41,295 bases of DNA from an uncultured Clostridia bacterium (GCA_944372345.1 CALVYT010000004.1:1-41295); one strand, 5' to 3'; shown: positions 1 through 11,285, counted from the stretch's first letter. Notes: generated by a model from the letters alone, not told the origin. Numbers and translations are program-made.

Positions 1-2
1 TC

Positions 3-620
3 GACGGTATGAGCGTATATAAAGCCCGCCTCGAAATGGGCAGAGAGCTTGCGCGGCAGTGCCCGACGGAAGCGGATATCGTGTGCGGCGTACCCGAGAG
101 CGGATTCGACGCGGCATACGGTTACAGTATGGAATCGGGCGTGCCTTACGGCATGGCGTTCGTGCGCAACAGATACGTCGGACGCAGTTTCATACTGCCG
201 ACGCAGACGGGCAGATCGCGTGCCGTCGGGCTTAAACTCAATCCTTTGCGCGCGTCCATAGAGGGCAAGCGGGTGATCCTTGTCGACGATTCTATCGTGC
301 GCGGCACCACGAGCGCGCGTATAATAAGATCGTTGCGCGAAGCGGGCGCAAAAGAGATCCATATGCGCATAAGCGCGCCGCCGTTCATCGCTCCGTGCTA
401 TTTCGGCACGGACATAGACAGCAAGGACAATCTCATCGCCAACAAGTATTCCGTCGACGAGATATGCGAAAAGATAGGCGCGGACAGCCTCGTATACCTC
501 GACGTGGACAGACTGACGGCGATCAAACAGGGTACTGACGTGACTTACTGCACGGGCTGCTTTACGGACAAATATCCCGTAGATGTTTCCGGCGCGGGAA
601 GAAAGGATAAATTCGACTGA
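3..620 (+). CDS. purF: Amidophosphoribosyltransferase, C-terminal part (5' truncated by window edge)
   Basis: First committed enzyme of purine synthesis, transferring glutamine-derived ammonia to PRPP. Only the phosphoribosyltransferase half is present. The reading frame is open to the left edge, so the first internal ATG (position 9) is not the real start and the N-terminal glutaminase domain lies upstream. The PRPP-binding loop reads VILVDDSIVRGTTS. Near the C-terminus are a lone Cys (APPFIAPCYFG) and a CxxC pair (YCTGCFTDKYP), the pattern of Bacillus-type PurF enzymes that carry a [4Fe-4S] cluster. The frame ends 31 bases before carA, so purine and pyrimidine genes are probably cotranscribed. 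Identification is firm; length cannot be judged. Confidence 0.95.
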   Translation, partial: DGMSVYKARLEMGRELARQCPTEADIVCGVPESGFDAAYGYSMESGVPYGMAFVRNRYVGRSFILPTQTGRSRAVGLKLNPLRASIEGKRVILVDDSIVRGTTSARIIRSLREAGAKEIHMRISAPPFIAPCYFGTDIDSKDNLIANKYSVDEICEKIGADSLVYLDVDRLTAIKQGTDVTYCTGCFTDKYPVDVSGAGRKDKFD

Positions 621-651
621 GAAAAATCATATCGGAGAACATAAACTGACT

Positions 652-1728
652 ATGAAAAAAGCGTATTTGATTTTGGCTAACGGCGACGTCTACGAAGGGC
701 GGAGCATAGGCGCGGAGGGCGAGAGCCTCGGCGAGGTCGTTTTCACGACGGGCATGGGCTCGTATATGGAAACGCTGACCGACCCGTCGTATTACGGGCA
801 GATAATCACGCAGACGTTTCCGCTCATCGGCAACTACGGCGCGATCCCCGAGGACAGGGAGTCGGCTCGCGCGTACTGCCGCGGCTATATCGTCCGCGAG
901 CTCTGCCGCTACGGCAGCAACTTCCGCAAGCAGGGCGAACTCGGCGACTGGCTGACGGATCACGGCGTGGTGGGGCTGGAAGGGATAGACACCCGCAGGC
1001 TCACCCGCACGATAAGGGAGTCGGGCGTTATGAACGGGATGATCACTCCGTCGACGGACGATATGGAAGACAAGCTCGCCCGCATAAAGGCGTTCAGGGT
1101 CAAGGACGCGACGCGCAGTACGACGACGAAGGAAACGTATACGGTAGGCGACGGCAAGCGTAAGATCGTGCTCGTCGATTACGGCGCGAAATACAACATA
1201 GACCGCGAGCTCGCGAAGCGCGGCAGCACGGTATACGTCGTGCCCTGCACGATGACGGCGGAGGAAATGCTCGCGCTCTCGCCGGACGGCATAATGCTCT
1301 CCAACGGCGGCGGCGACCCCGCGGAAGCGAAGTTCGAGATAGAGCAGATCAAAAAGCTCAACGAGCGGCGCGTCCCTATGTTCGGCATATGCCTCGGTCA
1401 TCAGCTTATGGCGATAGCGTCGGGCGCAAAGACGCACAAACTCAAATACGGTCACCGCGGAGCCAACCAGCCCGTCAAGGACCTCGTTACGGGCAGGGTG
1501 TATATCACGAGCCAGAACCACGGCTATGCGGTCAAGAACAGGTCGCTGCCAGCGGGCGTCGGCAAAGTGAGATATATAAACGCAAACGACAAGACGTGCG
1601 AGGGCATAGATTATATCGATCGTCCGTGCTTCACGGTGCAGTTCCACCCGGAAGCCCACGGCGGACCGCTCGACACGGAATTTCTGTTCGACAGATTCAT
1701 TGCAATGACGGAGGAGCACCATGCCTAA
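652..1728 (+). CDS. carA: Carbamoyl-phosphate synthase small (glutaminase) subunit
   Basis: Hydrolyses glutamine and passes ammonia to CarB to make carbamoyl phosphate for pyrimidines and arginine. It has 358 residues, normal for the family. The N-terminal CPSase small-chain domain occupies about residues 1-140. The C-terminal class I glutamine amidotransferase has the catalytic triad Cys247 (FGICLGHQ), His332 and Glu334 (FHPEAHGG). I chose ATG 652 (MKKAYLIL) because the family begins with a short strand like AYLxLxxG. An in-frame ATG at 583 would start inside purF. The stop overlaps the carB start by 8 bases, indicating translational coupling of the two subunits. Confidence 0.97.
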   Translation: MKKAYLILANGDVYEGRSIGAEGESLGEVVFTTGMGSYMETLTDPSYYGQIITQTFPLIGNYGAIPEDRESARAYCRGYIVRELCRYGSNFRKQGELGDWLTDHGVVGLEGIDTRRLTRTIRESGVMNGMITPSTDDMEDKLARIKAFRVKDATRSTTTKETYTVGDGKRKIVLVDYGAKYNIDRELAKRGSTVYVVPCTMTAEEMLALSPDGIMLSNGGGDPAEAKFEIEQIKKLNERRVPMFGICLGHQLMAIASGAKTHKLKYGHRGANQPVKDLVTGRVYITSQNHGYAVKNRSLPAGVGKVRYINANDKTCEGIDYIDRPCFTVQFHPEAHGGPLDTEFLFDRFIAMTEEHHA

Positions 1729-4700
1729 GAACAAGGATATAAAGAAAGTGCTCGTGATCGGCTCCGGTCCGATCACCATAGGTCAGGCTGCGGAGTTCGA
1801 CTACGCGGGCACGCAGGCGTGCCACACGCTCAAAAACGAAAAGGTGGAGGTCGTTCTCGTAAACTCCAACCCCGCGACGATAATGACGGATAAGGCGATG
1901 GCGGATCAGATATATATCGAACCGCTGACGCTTCCCGTGCTTAAACGCATTATACTCGAAGAAAAGCCGGACGGTATCCTGCCCAGTCTCGGCGGGCAGA
2001 CGGGTCTGACGCTTTCCATGCAGCTGGATAAGTGCGGATTTCTGAAAGAGAACAACGTCCGTCTGCTCGGGATGAATCCCGAAACGATAGACAAGGCGGA
2101 GGACAGGCAGATGTTCAAGGATACGATGGAAGCCATCGGCGAACCTGTCATCCCCTCCAAGGTCGTCAACGACGTGCAGTCCGCGGTGGACTTCGCGCAG
2201 ACGATAGGCTATCCCGTCATCGTGCGCCCTGCGTTCACGCTCGGCGGCGCGGGCGGCGGCATAGCGGACAACGAGGAACAGCTGCGCGAGATAGCGGCGG
2301 GCGGACTGTATCTGTCCCCGATCACGCAGGTACTCATCGAAAAGTGCATTTCCGGCTGGAAGGAGATCGAGTTCGAGGTCATACGCGACCACGCGGGCAA
2401 CGTCATAGCGGTCTGCTCTATGGAGAACCTCGATCCCGTCGGCGTGCATACGGGCGACAGCATAGTCGTCGCTCCCTGCGTAACGCTCGCGGACAGAGAA
2501 TTCCAGATGCTGCGCAGCGCGGCCCTCAACATAATCACGGCGCTCGGCGTGGAAGGCGGCTGCAACTGCCAGTTCGCTCTCCGTCCCGACAGTATGGAAT
2601 ACGCGGTCATAGAGGTCAACCCGAGAGTTTCGCGTTCGTCCGCGCTCGCGTCAAAGGCGACGGGTTATCCGATAGCCAAGGTCGCGACGCTGATCGCGCT
2701 CGGCTATAACCTCGACGAGATACCCAACGCCGTCACGGGCAAGACCAAAGCCTGCTTCGAGCCGACGATAGACTACATCGTCGTCAAGCTGCCCCGCTGG
2801 CCGTTCGACAAGTTCGTATACGCCAAGCGCAATCTCGGCACGCAGATGAAGGCGACGGGCGAGGTGATGGCGATCGCGCCGACGTTCGAGAACGCTCTGA
2901 TGAAAGCGGTGCGCGGCAGCGAGGGACTCAGTCTCGACAATTCCAAATATAATTGTTACAGCGATGAGAAAGTCGTGAATTCACTTATGCCGGCGACGGA
3001 CTATCGTCTGTTTATGATCTACGAAGCCTTGAAGCGCGGACTGCGCACGGTGGACGAGATCTGCGACGAAACGAAGATAGACAAGTGGTTCATAATGAAG
3101 ATAGACAATCTCGTCCGCTTCGAAGCGTCGATAAAGGATAAGGCGCTCACCGCGGAGGAGTACAAGCGCGGCAAGGAACTCGGCTATCCCGACAAGGTGC
3201 TCCGCTCGATAAGCGGACACGAACTGCCCGCCCACCGCAGAGCCGTCTATAAAATGGTCGATACCTGCGGCGCGGAGTTCAAAGCGGAAACACCGTACTT
3301 CTACTCGACTTACGACGACGAGAACGAGGCGGAGGAGTTCATCGCGGAGCGCGGCGATCCGAGAAAGCGCAGAGTGATAGTGTTCGGCGCGGGTGCGATC
3401 AGGATAGGGCAGGGCGTAGAGGTGGACTACGCTTCCGTCCACTGCGTGGGGGCGCTTAAAGAGGCGGGCTGCGAAGTCGCGATAGTCAACAACAACCCCG
3501 AAACGGTATCCACCGACTTCGACACGGCGGACAGACTGTATTTCGAGCCGCTGACGCCCGAGGACGTGGATAACGTCATCGCCACAGAAAAGCCTTACGG
3601 AGCGGTCGTGGCGTTCGGCGGACAGACGGCTATCAAGCTGACCAAACATCTTGCCGAGTCAGGCGTGCGCATACTCGGCACGTCCGCGGATATGATAGAC
3701 GCGGCGGAGGACAGGGAGCGCTTCGACGAACTGCTCGAAAAACTGCACATACGCCGCCCCGCGGGTCATACGGTGACCAACACCGAAGACGCGCTCAAAG
3801 TGGGCGAGAGCCTCGGTTATCCCGTGCTCATGCGTCCCAGCTACGTCCTCGGCGGTCAGAATATGATCATCGCGTGGGGAGAGAACGACATCCGCGAATA
3901 TATGGACGTCATCCTCACCGAGAACCCGAACAACATAATCCTCATAGACAAATACGTCATAGGCACGGAAGTGGAAGTCGACGCGATCTGCGACGGAAAG
4001 GACATACTGATCCCCGGCATAATGGAGCACGTCGAAAGAACGGGCATACACAGCGGCGACTCGATAGCGATATATCCCGCGCAACACCTCAGCGACGAGA
4101 TAATAGAGCAGCTCATAGAAAACACCCGTCAGCTCGCGCTCGGGCTGGAAACCAAGGGTCTGATCAATATCCAGTATATCGTCAAGAACAATCAGATCTA
4201 CGTCATAGAGGTCAACCCCCGTTCCAGCCGCACCGTCCCGTATATCAGCAAAGTCACGGGAGTGCCGATGATCCAGCTCGCGACGGAGTGCATGCTCGGC
4301 AAAAAGCTCGCCGATCTCGGCTACGGCACGGGGCTTTACAAGCGCAGCCCCTACGTAGCCGTCAAAGTGCCCATATTCAGCTTTGAAAAGCTCGCCGATC
4401 TCGACACCCATCTCGGACCGGAGATGAAATCGACGGGCGAGGTGCTCGGCATAGGCAAGAGCCTGGACGAAGCGCTGTATAAGGGCTTGTGCGCTGCGGG
4501 GTACGATATGGACCGAAAGAACCGCAGCGGGGTGCTCATCACCGTGCGCGACGTCGACAAGCCGGAGATCGCCGCGATAGCGAAGGCGTACAGCGAGCTC
4601 GGCTATAAACTGTATGCGACTGCCGGCACGGGCGAAGTCATCAGAAAGGCGGGAATGAAAGTGACCGTCGTCAACAAGATAAGCGACGGCGGCAGTACGA

Positions 4701-5763
4701 CGACGTTCGACCTGCTGACGGGCGGTAAGGTCAGCCTGCTGATATGCACCTCGTCCAAGGGGCGCATACCGTCAGAGGACGACGTGCGTCTGCGCCGCGA
4801 AGCGGTCACTCTCGCGATACCCTGCCTGACGAGCGTGGACACCGCGAACGCGCTTGCGGGCGCGCTCCGCTCCAAGTACAGCCAGGGCAACATAGAGCTC
4901 GTCGACATCAACCGCATGCGCACCGAGAAGCAGAAGATCTCCTTCATCAAGATGCAGGGCTGCGGCAACGACTATATCTACATTGACTGCCGCAAACACA
5001 AGATAAGCAATATGGAGTCCATCGCCGTCAACCTTTCGGACAGGCATTTCGGCGTGGGCGGCGACGGCGTGGTGTTTATCGAACCCTCAGAAGTCGCGGA
5101 CATAAAGATGCGCGAGTTCAACGCGGACGGCAGCGAGGGAATGATGTGCGGCAACGCCGTGCGCTGCGTCGGCAAGTATATCTACGACACCGGTCACGTG
5201 AACAGAAAAGACATCACGGTGGAAACGCGCAGCGGCATAAAGAAGCTGTGGCTGTTCGTGCGCAACAACGAGGTCACGGGAGCTAAAGTGGATATGGGCG
5301 CGCCTTCGTTCGACGCAGCGTCCGTACCCGTGCGGCTGGACGGCGAAGTCATCGACCGCGAGGTCGTGGTCGGCGGGGAAAACCGCCGTATCACCTGTGT
5401 ATCTATGGGTAACCCGCACTGCGTGATACCCGTCGACGACGTGGACGCGATAGACATCGAAAAAGTCGGTCCTATGATAGAGACCGATCCGCTGTTCCCC
5501 GACCGCGTGAACGTGGAGTTCGCGCAGGTGCTCGACGAGACCACCGTCAAAGTACGCGTATGGGAGCGCGGAACGGGCGAGACGTTCGCCTGCGGTACGG
5601 GAACGTGCGCCGCGGTAGTCGCTCTGACGCGGCTGGGCAAGTTCAGGCGCGGCGACGCCGTGACCGTCAGACTCAAAGGCGGCGAGCTCACCGTGCAGTA
5701 CACCGACGATACGGTATATCTGACGGGCGACGCGGTGGAAGTATATAAGGGAGTCGCGAGGTT

Positions 5764-5767
<4 letters not shown>
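1721..5767 (+). CDS. carB-dapF: Carbamoyl-phosphate synthase large subunit fused to diaminopimelate epimerase
   Basis: One uninterrupted ORF of 1,348 codons. Residues 1-1065 form a complete CarB with two ATP-grasp halves (first Rossmann motif [11 protein letters not shown], second [12 protein letters not shown] near residue 557) and a C-terminal MGS-like allosteric domain ending in IELVDINRM. From Met1066 (ATG at 4916) the protein continues as a full-length DapF of 283 residues starting [19 protein letters not shown]. Both epimerase catalytic cysteines are present: Cys1143 (MMCGNAVRC) and Cys1291 (FACGTGTCA). CarB makes carbamoyl phosphate; DapF interconverts LL- and meso-diaminopimelate. GGAGGAG at 1711-1717 precedes the CarB start. 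No Shine-Dalgarno-like stretch precedes ATG 4916, so a fused product is more likely than internal restart, but the latter or later cleavage cannot be excluded. Neighbours match both jobs: carA before, pyrG and dapL after. Confidence 0.93.
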
Positions 5768-7385
<1,618 letters not shown>

Positions 7386-7389
<4 letters not shown>

Positions 7390-8558
7390 AACTCAATCAT
7401 AACTACGACAACGTAAAGGACAGCTATCTGTTCGTCGAAATCGCGAAACGCGTTTCCGCATTCACGGCGGCGCACCCGGACGCCCCCGTCATACGAATGG
7501 GCATAGGCGACGTGACGCGTCCGCTCGCGCCCTGCGTCGTGGAAGCGGGACTGAAAGCTATGAAGGAAATGGGGAAAGCGGAGACTTTCCGCGGTTACAG
7601 CCCCGATTCGCAGGGCTATCCCTTTCTGCGCGAGCGTATAAGCGAATATTACGCCCGTTTCGGCGTTAAGGTCGACCCGCGCGAGATCCACGTTTCGGAC
7701 GGCGCGAAGAGCGATTGCGGCAATATCGTCGATATGTTCGACGCGGGCAATACCGTGCTCGTTCCCGATCCGGTCTATCCCGTCTACGTCGACAGCAACA
7801 TAATGAGCGGCAGGAAGATCGTCTACTGCGACGCTACGGAAGAGAACGGATTCGCTCCGCTCCCGGACGCCTCCGTCAAATGCGACATCATATATCTTTG
7901 CTCTCCGAACAACCCTACGGGCTCGGCGTTCACTTATTCGGGGCTGAAAGCGTGGGTGGACTATGCGCGGAGCATAGGCGCGGTCATCGTCTACGACGCG
8001 GCGTACGAAGCGTTCGTGACCGATCCCGACGTGCCGAGGAGCATATTCGCGATAGACGGAGCGCGCGAGTGCGCGGTGGAACTCTGCTCGTTCTCCAAGA
8101 CGGCGGGATTCACGGGCGTCCGCTGCGGTTATACCGTCGTTCCGGACGAGCTTTGCGGCGGGAAGTTCGCGAAGATGTGGGCGCGCAGACAGTCGACGAA
8201 ATTCAACGGCACGAGCTACATACAGCAGCGCATGGCGGAAGCGGCGTATTCGGACGAGGGCATAAAGCAGAACACTGCGAATATCGAAGCGTACCGCAAA
8301 AACGCCGCGCACATATCCTCGGTGCTGACGGAGACGGGCATATACCACACGGGCGGGAAGAACTCCCCGTATATATGGCTCAAATGCGGCACGGACAGCT
8401 GGACGTTCTTCGACAGACTGCTCGAAGGCGCAAACGTCGTGGGCACGCCCGGCTCGGGCTTCGGCAAAAACGGAGAGGGCTACTTCCGCCTGACCGCTTT
8501 CAATACTTACGAGAATACCGTCGAAGCTATGCGGCGGATAAAGAAACTGCTCGGGTGA
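7386..8558 (+). CDS. dapL: LL-diaminopimelate aminotransferase
   Basis: PLP-dependent fold-type I aminotransferase that makes LL-2,6-diaminopimelate from tetrahydrodipicolinate and glutamate in one step, replacing the DapD/DapC/DapE succinylase route. The 390 residues are slightly shorter than plant or chlamydial DapL (about 410). Recognised by [13 protein letters not shown] near the N-terminus, [25 protein letters not shown], and the PLP lysine Lys238 in [14 protein letters not shown]. The product is the substrate of the DapF domain encoded two genes upstream, so the operon encodes the last two steps to meso-DAP. Start ATG overlaps the pyrG stop (ATGA). A related aminotransferase of other specificity is possible but unlikely given the motifs and context. 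Confidence 0.93.
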
Positions 8559-8630
8559 CTTTCCGGCAGCGGATCGGAGCAAGTTCATCACGCAGCGCTT
8601 AACGGTATAAATTGTCCGGTAAGAAACGAA

Positions 8631-8657
8631 CGCCGCAGCGGCATTGCCGCTGCGGCG
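8631..8657 (+). terminator. Hairpin terminator after dapL
   Basis: A perfect 11-bp stem (8631-8641 with 8647-8657) with a 5-base loop, followed by TACTTTTAC. It lies 72 bases after the dapL stop and probably ends the purF-dapL transcript. The T-run is short. On the minus strand it lies just beyond the end of the structured RNA, so it could also act as a backstop there. A weak TATAAAT at about 8606 might be an unrelated promoter signal; I do not call it. Confidence 0.7.
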
Positions 8658-8665
8658 TACTTTTA

Positions 8666-8885
8666 CAAAAAATAACCCGCGAGGACCGTCGTATTGCCTA
8701 TACTAACCCGCCGATGGCAGGTGGGCAGGCAGTCTATGCCGTCTGTCTTCCACTGCGAGGCAAGTCGTAGTCTTGCGGTCGGTTACCGAGGCCTGACATA
8801 ATGCATACGAACGTGCCATGAGCCCTTTTGATAGTTGAGGTTACATATGTGCAACCGACGCGAGCCGCAGGCATTTTCTCTTTCC
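8666..8885 (-). ncRNA. Structured non-coding RNA on the minus strand, class not assigned
   Basis: No convincing ORF covers this stretch. Read on the minus strand, it has the layout of an independent RNA gene. A promoter lies at 8920-8892. A long interrupted closing stem pairs 8866-8872 with 8676-8682, 8856-8860 with 8687-8691, 8851-8854 with 8694-8697, and 8839-8843 with 8704-8708. A U-rich end follows directly (TTATTTTTTG on the minus strand, plus positions 8666-8675). Inside is a less paired region of about 130 bases with small hairpins, for example 8779-8772 with 8759-8752. The length of about 200-220 bases, the closing stem and the inner region resemble 6S RNA or the raiA (ARRPOF) motif of Clostridia. 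I cannot decide between these or a new class. The closing stem is symmetric, so strand choice rests on the promoter and U-run. Confidence 0.6.
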
Positions 8886-8891
8886 GATATA

Positions 8892-8920
8892 AGTATATAC
8901 CAAAACTGCGGGATAATCAA
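8892..8920 (-). promoter_or_regulatory. Promoter for the minus-strand structured RNA
   Basis: On the minus strand: TTGATT (8920-8915), 17-base spacer, TATACT (8897-8892). Expected transcript start is near 8885. The sequence around the -35 box (AAAAGGTATTGA) is the exact mirror image of that of the divergent promoter at 8965-8993, and the spacers are also alike. Confidence 0.55.
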
Positions 8921-8968
8921 TACCTTTTGCATAAATATTTATAAAAAAATTTTCCAAAAAGGTATTGA
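8917..8968. repeat. 12-bp perfect inverted repeat between divergent promoters
   Basis: 8917-8928 and 8957-8968 are perfect inverted copies (TCAATACCTTTT / AAAAGGTATTGA) around a 28-base, almost pure A/T centre. Each arm carries the start of an outward-facing -35 box. The arrangement suits a shared operator or activator site for the RNA and the hydrolase gene. Confidence 0.65.
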
Positions 8969-8993
8969 CAAATCCGCCGTTTTGTGGTAGCGT
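8965..8993 (+). promoter_or_regulatory. Promoter for the 9040-11156 genes
   Basis: TTGACA (8965-8970), 17-base spacer, TAGCGT (8988-8993), with TGTGG directly before the -10, as in the -16 (TRTG) element of Gram-positive vegetative promoters. The -35 is perfect and the -10 is poor, which may mean that an activator is needed. Confidence 0.55.
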
Positions 8994-9039
8994 AGCCGTA
9001 AGGGGCTTTTGTGACCGACACAATTTACGGGAGGAAACA

Positions 9040-9711
9040 ATGGAAATATTGCCTGTGGGAATTTACGGGGCTTATCCCGCTCCCGGCTGCGCTTCGGCGT
9101 GTTATCTCGTCAGGGGGAGCGACGCGACGGTCGTGCTCGATATGGGCAGCGGCTCGCTTTCGGCATTGAGAAAATATATCGAGCCGAAGGACGTCGACGC
9201 GTTCGTGCTTTCTCATCTGCATTACGATCATTTCTGCGACGCGCTGCCGCTGGCGTATTATCCCGGGCGGCACGTCATCTATTGTCCGGCAACGCCGAGC
9301 GAGTGCTTCACTCTGCTTAAAAAATCGCCGTCGCACGACGTCCGCGTGATCAACGAGGGCGCGCATATCAAAGTCGGCTCGATGACGTTCGATTTTATGC
9401 GCACCGTTCATCCCGTAGAAACGTATGCGGTACGCGTTTCCGAGGGCGGCAGGTCGTTCGTCTATACGGCGGATACGCAGTGGACGGACAGGCTCATAGA
9501 CTTTTGCCGCGGCAGCGAACTCGTGCTGACCGATTGCAGCTTTCCCGCGGGCACTCCGCATATGACGGCGGAAGAGGGCGCGCGGCTGGGCAGGGAATCG
9601 GGCACGCGGGTGATCGCGATCCATTTCAGCCCCGTTTACGACGCGTCGCCGTCGCTCTCCGCTCTCGGCATACCCGAAGCGGAAGCGGGCAGAACGATAA
9701 AGGCATGGTAG
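9040..9711 (+). CDS. Metallo-beta-lactamase-fold hydrolase
   Basis: A 223-residue protein with the dinuclear metal site of the MBL fold: His59-x-His61-x-Asp63-His64 (SHLHYDHFCD), then His124 (TVHPVE), Asp145 (YTADTQ) and His195 (AIHFSP). It has no signal peptide, so it is probably cytoplasmic. The RNase Z/phosphodiesterase-like order of motifs and small size fit a hydrolase of unknown substrate (thioester, phosphodiester or lactone); I cannot choose. I chose ATG 9040 because GGGAGG lies just before it and the frame then begins as MBL proteins do. An upstream ATG at 8965 lies on the -35 box. The stop overlaps the next gene's start by 7 bases. Confidence 0.85.
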   Translation: MEILPVGIYGAYPAPGCASACYLVRGSDATVVLDMGSGSLSALRKYIEPKDVDAFVLSHLHYDHFCDALPLAYYPGRHVIYCPATPSECFTLLKKSPSHDVRVINEGAHIKVGSMTFDFMRTVHPVETYAVRVSEGGRSFVYTADTQWTDRLIDFCRGSELVLTDCSFPAGTPHMTAEEGARLGRESGTRVIAIHFSPVYDASPSLSALGIPEAEAGRTIKAW

Positions 9712-10532
9712 GCGAATATTTTCTCTCGCTGCTGTTCCAGCTGCTGTTCACGATAGGCGCGGCGGCGCTTTTCGGGTTTGCGTCGTATTTCGTGAACAGG
9801 ACTTTCTACCGCATAGTCGGCGGAGGTAGGGCGGTCTGCTACGCGACGGGCGTGATAGGCACTCCCGTGCACGAAGCGTCGCATGCGCTGATGTGCCTCG
9901 TGTTCAGGCACAAGATATTGGAGATCAAGTTCTTTCAGATAGATCCCGACAGCGGAGTGCTCGGCTACGTAAGGCATTCCTACGACTACCGCAATTTCTA
10001 TCAGCGGCTGGGAAACTTCTTCATCGGGGTCGCGCCCGTACTCGTCGGCAACGCCGTTATACTGCTTATGATGTTCTTCCTCGCGCGGGACGCGTGGAAC
10101 GGCGTCACGGAAGCCATAGGCGCGGTCGCGCAGGCGGAGGGAGCGGCGGCTGCGGCGGGAGCGGCGTTCGCGGCTGCGGGCAAGTCGTTCATCGCCGTCT
10201 TTATGCCTTCCAATTTCGCCGACGGGCTGTGGTATTTGTTCATCGTCATAGCTCTGTGCATCGCGCTGCACGTCAATCTCTCTCCGGCGGACGTTTCAGG
10301 GAGCGTTTCGGGCGCAGTCATGCTCGTACTGCTGTTTGCCGTCGTCGACGCCGTGCTCGCGATAATAACCTCGCTGACGAACGCCGACGCCCTCGGCGGA
10401 TTTACGGGCGGCGTTGTCACGGGCGGCGCGGTGATGATGTGCGTTATGGCGCTGTCGCTCGCTCTGTCGCTCGCTCTGCTTGCCGTCGCGGGGCTGATAA
10501 GGCTGATCGTGTACGCCGTGCGGCGCAGATAG
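9705..10532 (+). CDS. Integral membrane HExxH protein, M50-like putative metalloprotease
   Basis: A 275-residue polytopic membrane protein. A first membrane segment (about residues 5-30) is followed by His56-Glu57-Ala-Ser-His60 (TPVHEASHALM), a zincin-type metal site next to a membrane segment. A conserved-looking block, GNFFIGVAPVLVGN, follows, then an Ala-rich loop (about residues 140-160) and three further hydrophobic segments. This resembles site-2-protease-like families, where a second metal ligand lies in a later helix; I could not identify that ligand. It starts inside the end of the MBL-fold gene (ATGGTAG), so the two are coupled. Function and substrate unknown. It may be a distant family member without protease activity. 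Confidence 0.75.
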   Translation: MVGEYFLSLLFQLLFTIGAAALFGFASYFVNRTFYRIVGGGRAVCYATGVIGTPVHEASHALMCLVFRHKILEIKFFQIDPDSGVLGYVRHSYDYRNFYQRLGNFFIGVAPVLVGNAVILLMMFFLARDAWNGVTEAIGAVAQAEGAAAAAGAAFAAAGKSFIAVFMPSNFADGLWYLFIVIALCIALHVNLSPADVSGSVSGAVMLVLLFAVVDAVLAIITSLTNADALGGFTGGVVTGGAVMMCVMALSLALSLALLAVAGLIRLIVYAVRRR

Positions 10533-10571
10533 GGCGGAATAAACGCAGCGTACCGCGGCATATGATAGCGT

Positions 10572-11156
10572 ATGCGCGGGATAGGAAAAGCTGCATTTGC
10601 GCTCGGCGCGGCGGTCACCGTCATATGCGCGGTCACCGCTCTTGCGTGCGGAGCGCTGATCGCCCTGCGGGGCTACGAGTTCGGCGGTCTCACGGACGGT
10701 GGGAGCGCCGCGTTCTACGCCGTCGGCGAGCGGACGGACGATCTTTCAACGCTTATCGGCGAAGTGCGGAAGGCTGGCGGAGCGGGAGTCGCGGCGGACG
10801 GGGATCTCGTCATAACCGCAGTTTATGCGGACGTAGGCGACGCGGAGACCGTCGCAGAAAGGACGGGAAAGGAAGTTTTTGAACTGACGTACAGCCCCGC
10901 GTCGGAAACGGAGGACGTTGCCGAAGCGGTGAGGGAAACGGAAGAGCTTTGGAGGGAAACTGAAGCGGGGAACGTCAGCGAAAGCTATGCTCTCACCCGT
11001 ATGACCGCGATCGCGGAAGCGCTTTCGGACGGAGCGTGCGCGGAGGCGGGAGCGGCTGTGCTCTCGGCGGCGGACGGCACGCCCGCGGCGTGCGCGCTGC
11101 GCCGCGCTTCGGCGCAGCTTGCAGTAATGCTGCACGAGGGGCGTTTTTCCGTCTAA
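10572..11156 (+). CDS. Membrane-anchored protein of unknown function
   Basis: Encodes 194 residues. One N-terminal hydrophobic segment (about residues 8-30) suggests a signal anchor with the rest outside the membrane. The next part (about residues 45-95) has a strand-helix-strand look (AAFYAVGERTD, DGDLVITAVYADVGDAE, KEVFELTYS) that vaguely recalls SPOR-like peptidoglycan-binding domains. The remainder is acidic and Ala/Glu-rich, probably helical. I do not recognise the family. It is the last gene before a new promoter at 11160 and follows the HExxH membrane protein by 39 bases, so it could be a partner or a substrate. No strong ribosome-binding site is visible. Confidence 0.7.
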   Translation: MRGIGKAAFALGAAVTVICAVTALACGALIALRGYEFGGLTDGGSAAFYAVGERTDDLSTLIGEVRKAGGAGVAADGDLVITAVYADVGDAETVAERTGKEVFELTYSPASETEDVAEAVRETEELWRETEAGNVSESYALTRMTAIAEALSDGACAEAGAAVLSAADGTPAACALRRASAQLAVMLHEGRFSV

Positions 11157-11159
11157 CCG

Positions 11160-11189
11160 TTGACAAATCGCCGCCGGATATATTATAAT
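11160..11189 (+). promoter_or_regulatory. Promoter and leader of nfnAB
   Basis: TTGACA (11160-11165), 18-base spacer, TATAAT (11184-11189). A leader of about 90 bases follows. It contains a small hairpin (GCGGAG at 11256-11261 with CTCCGC at 11267-11272) just before the nfnA ribosome-binding site GAGGAG. No known riboswitch was recognised in the leader. Confidence 0.85.
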
Positions 11190-11285
11190 CTATCCGTAAA
11201 CTATATATGTTGCCTGCCGCGCGGCGCGGACGGCAATGCCTGAACGCAGACTACCGCGGAGCGAATCTCCGCACGCGAGGAGAAT

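Noticed and set aside
4880..4930. Frameshift or sequencing error as the cause of the carB-dapF fusion
   Set aside because: Frame is the same on both sides, codon use is unbroken, and both proteins are complete; nothing in the sequence points to an indel. Only reads could exclude a miscalled stop.
8965..9039. Longer MBL-fold protein starting at ATG 8965
   Set aside because: That ATG would be on the promoter -35 box and lacks a ribosome-binding site, whereas ATG 9040 has GGGAGG.
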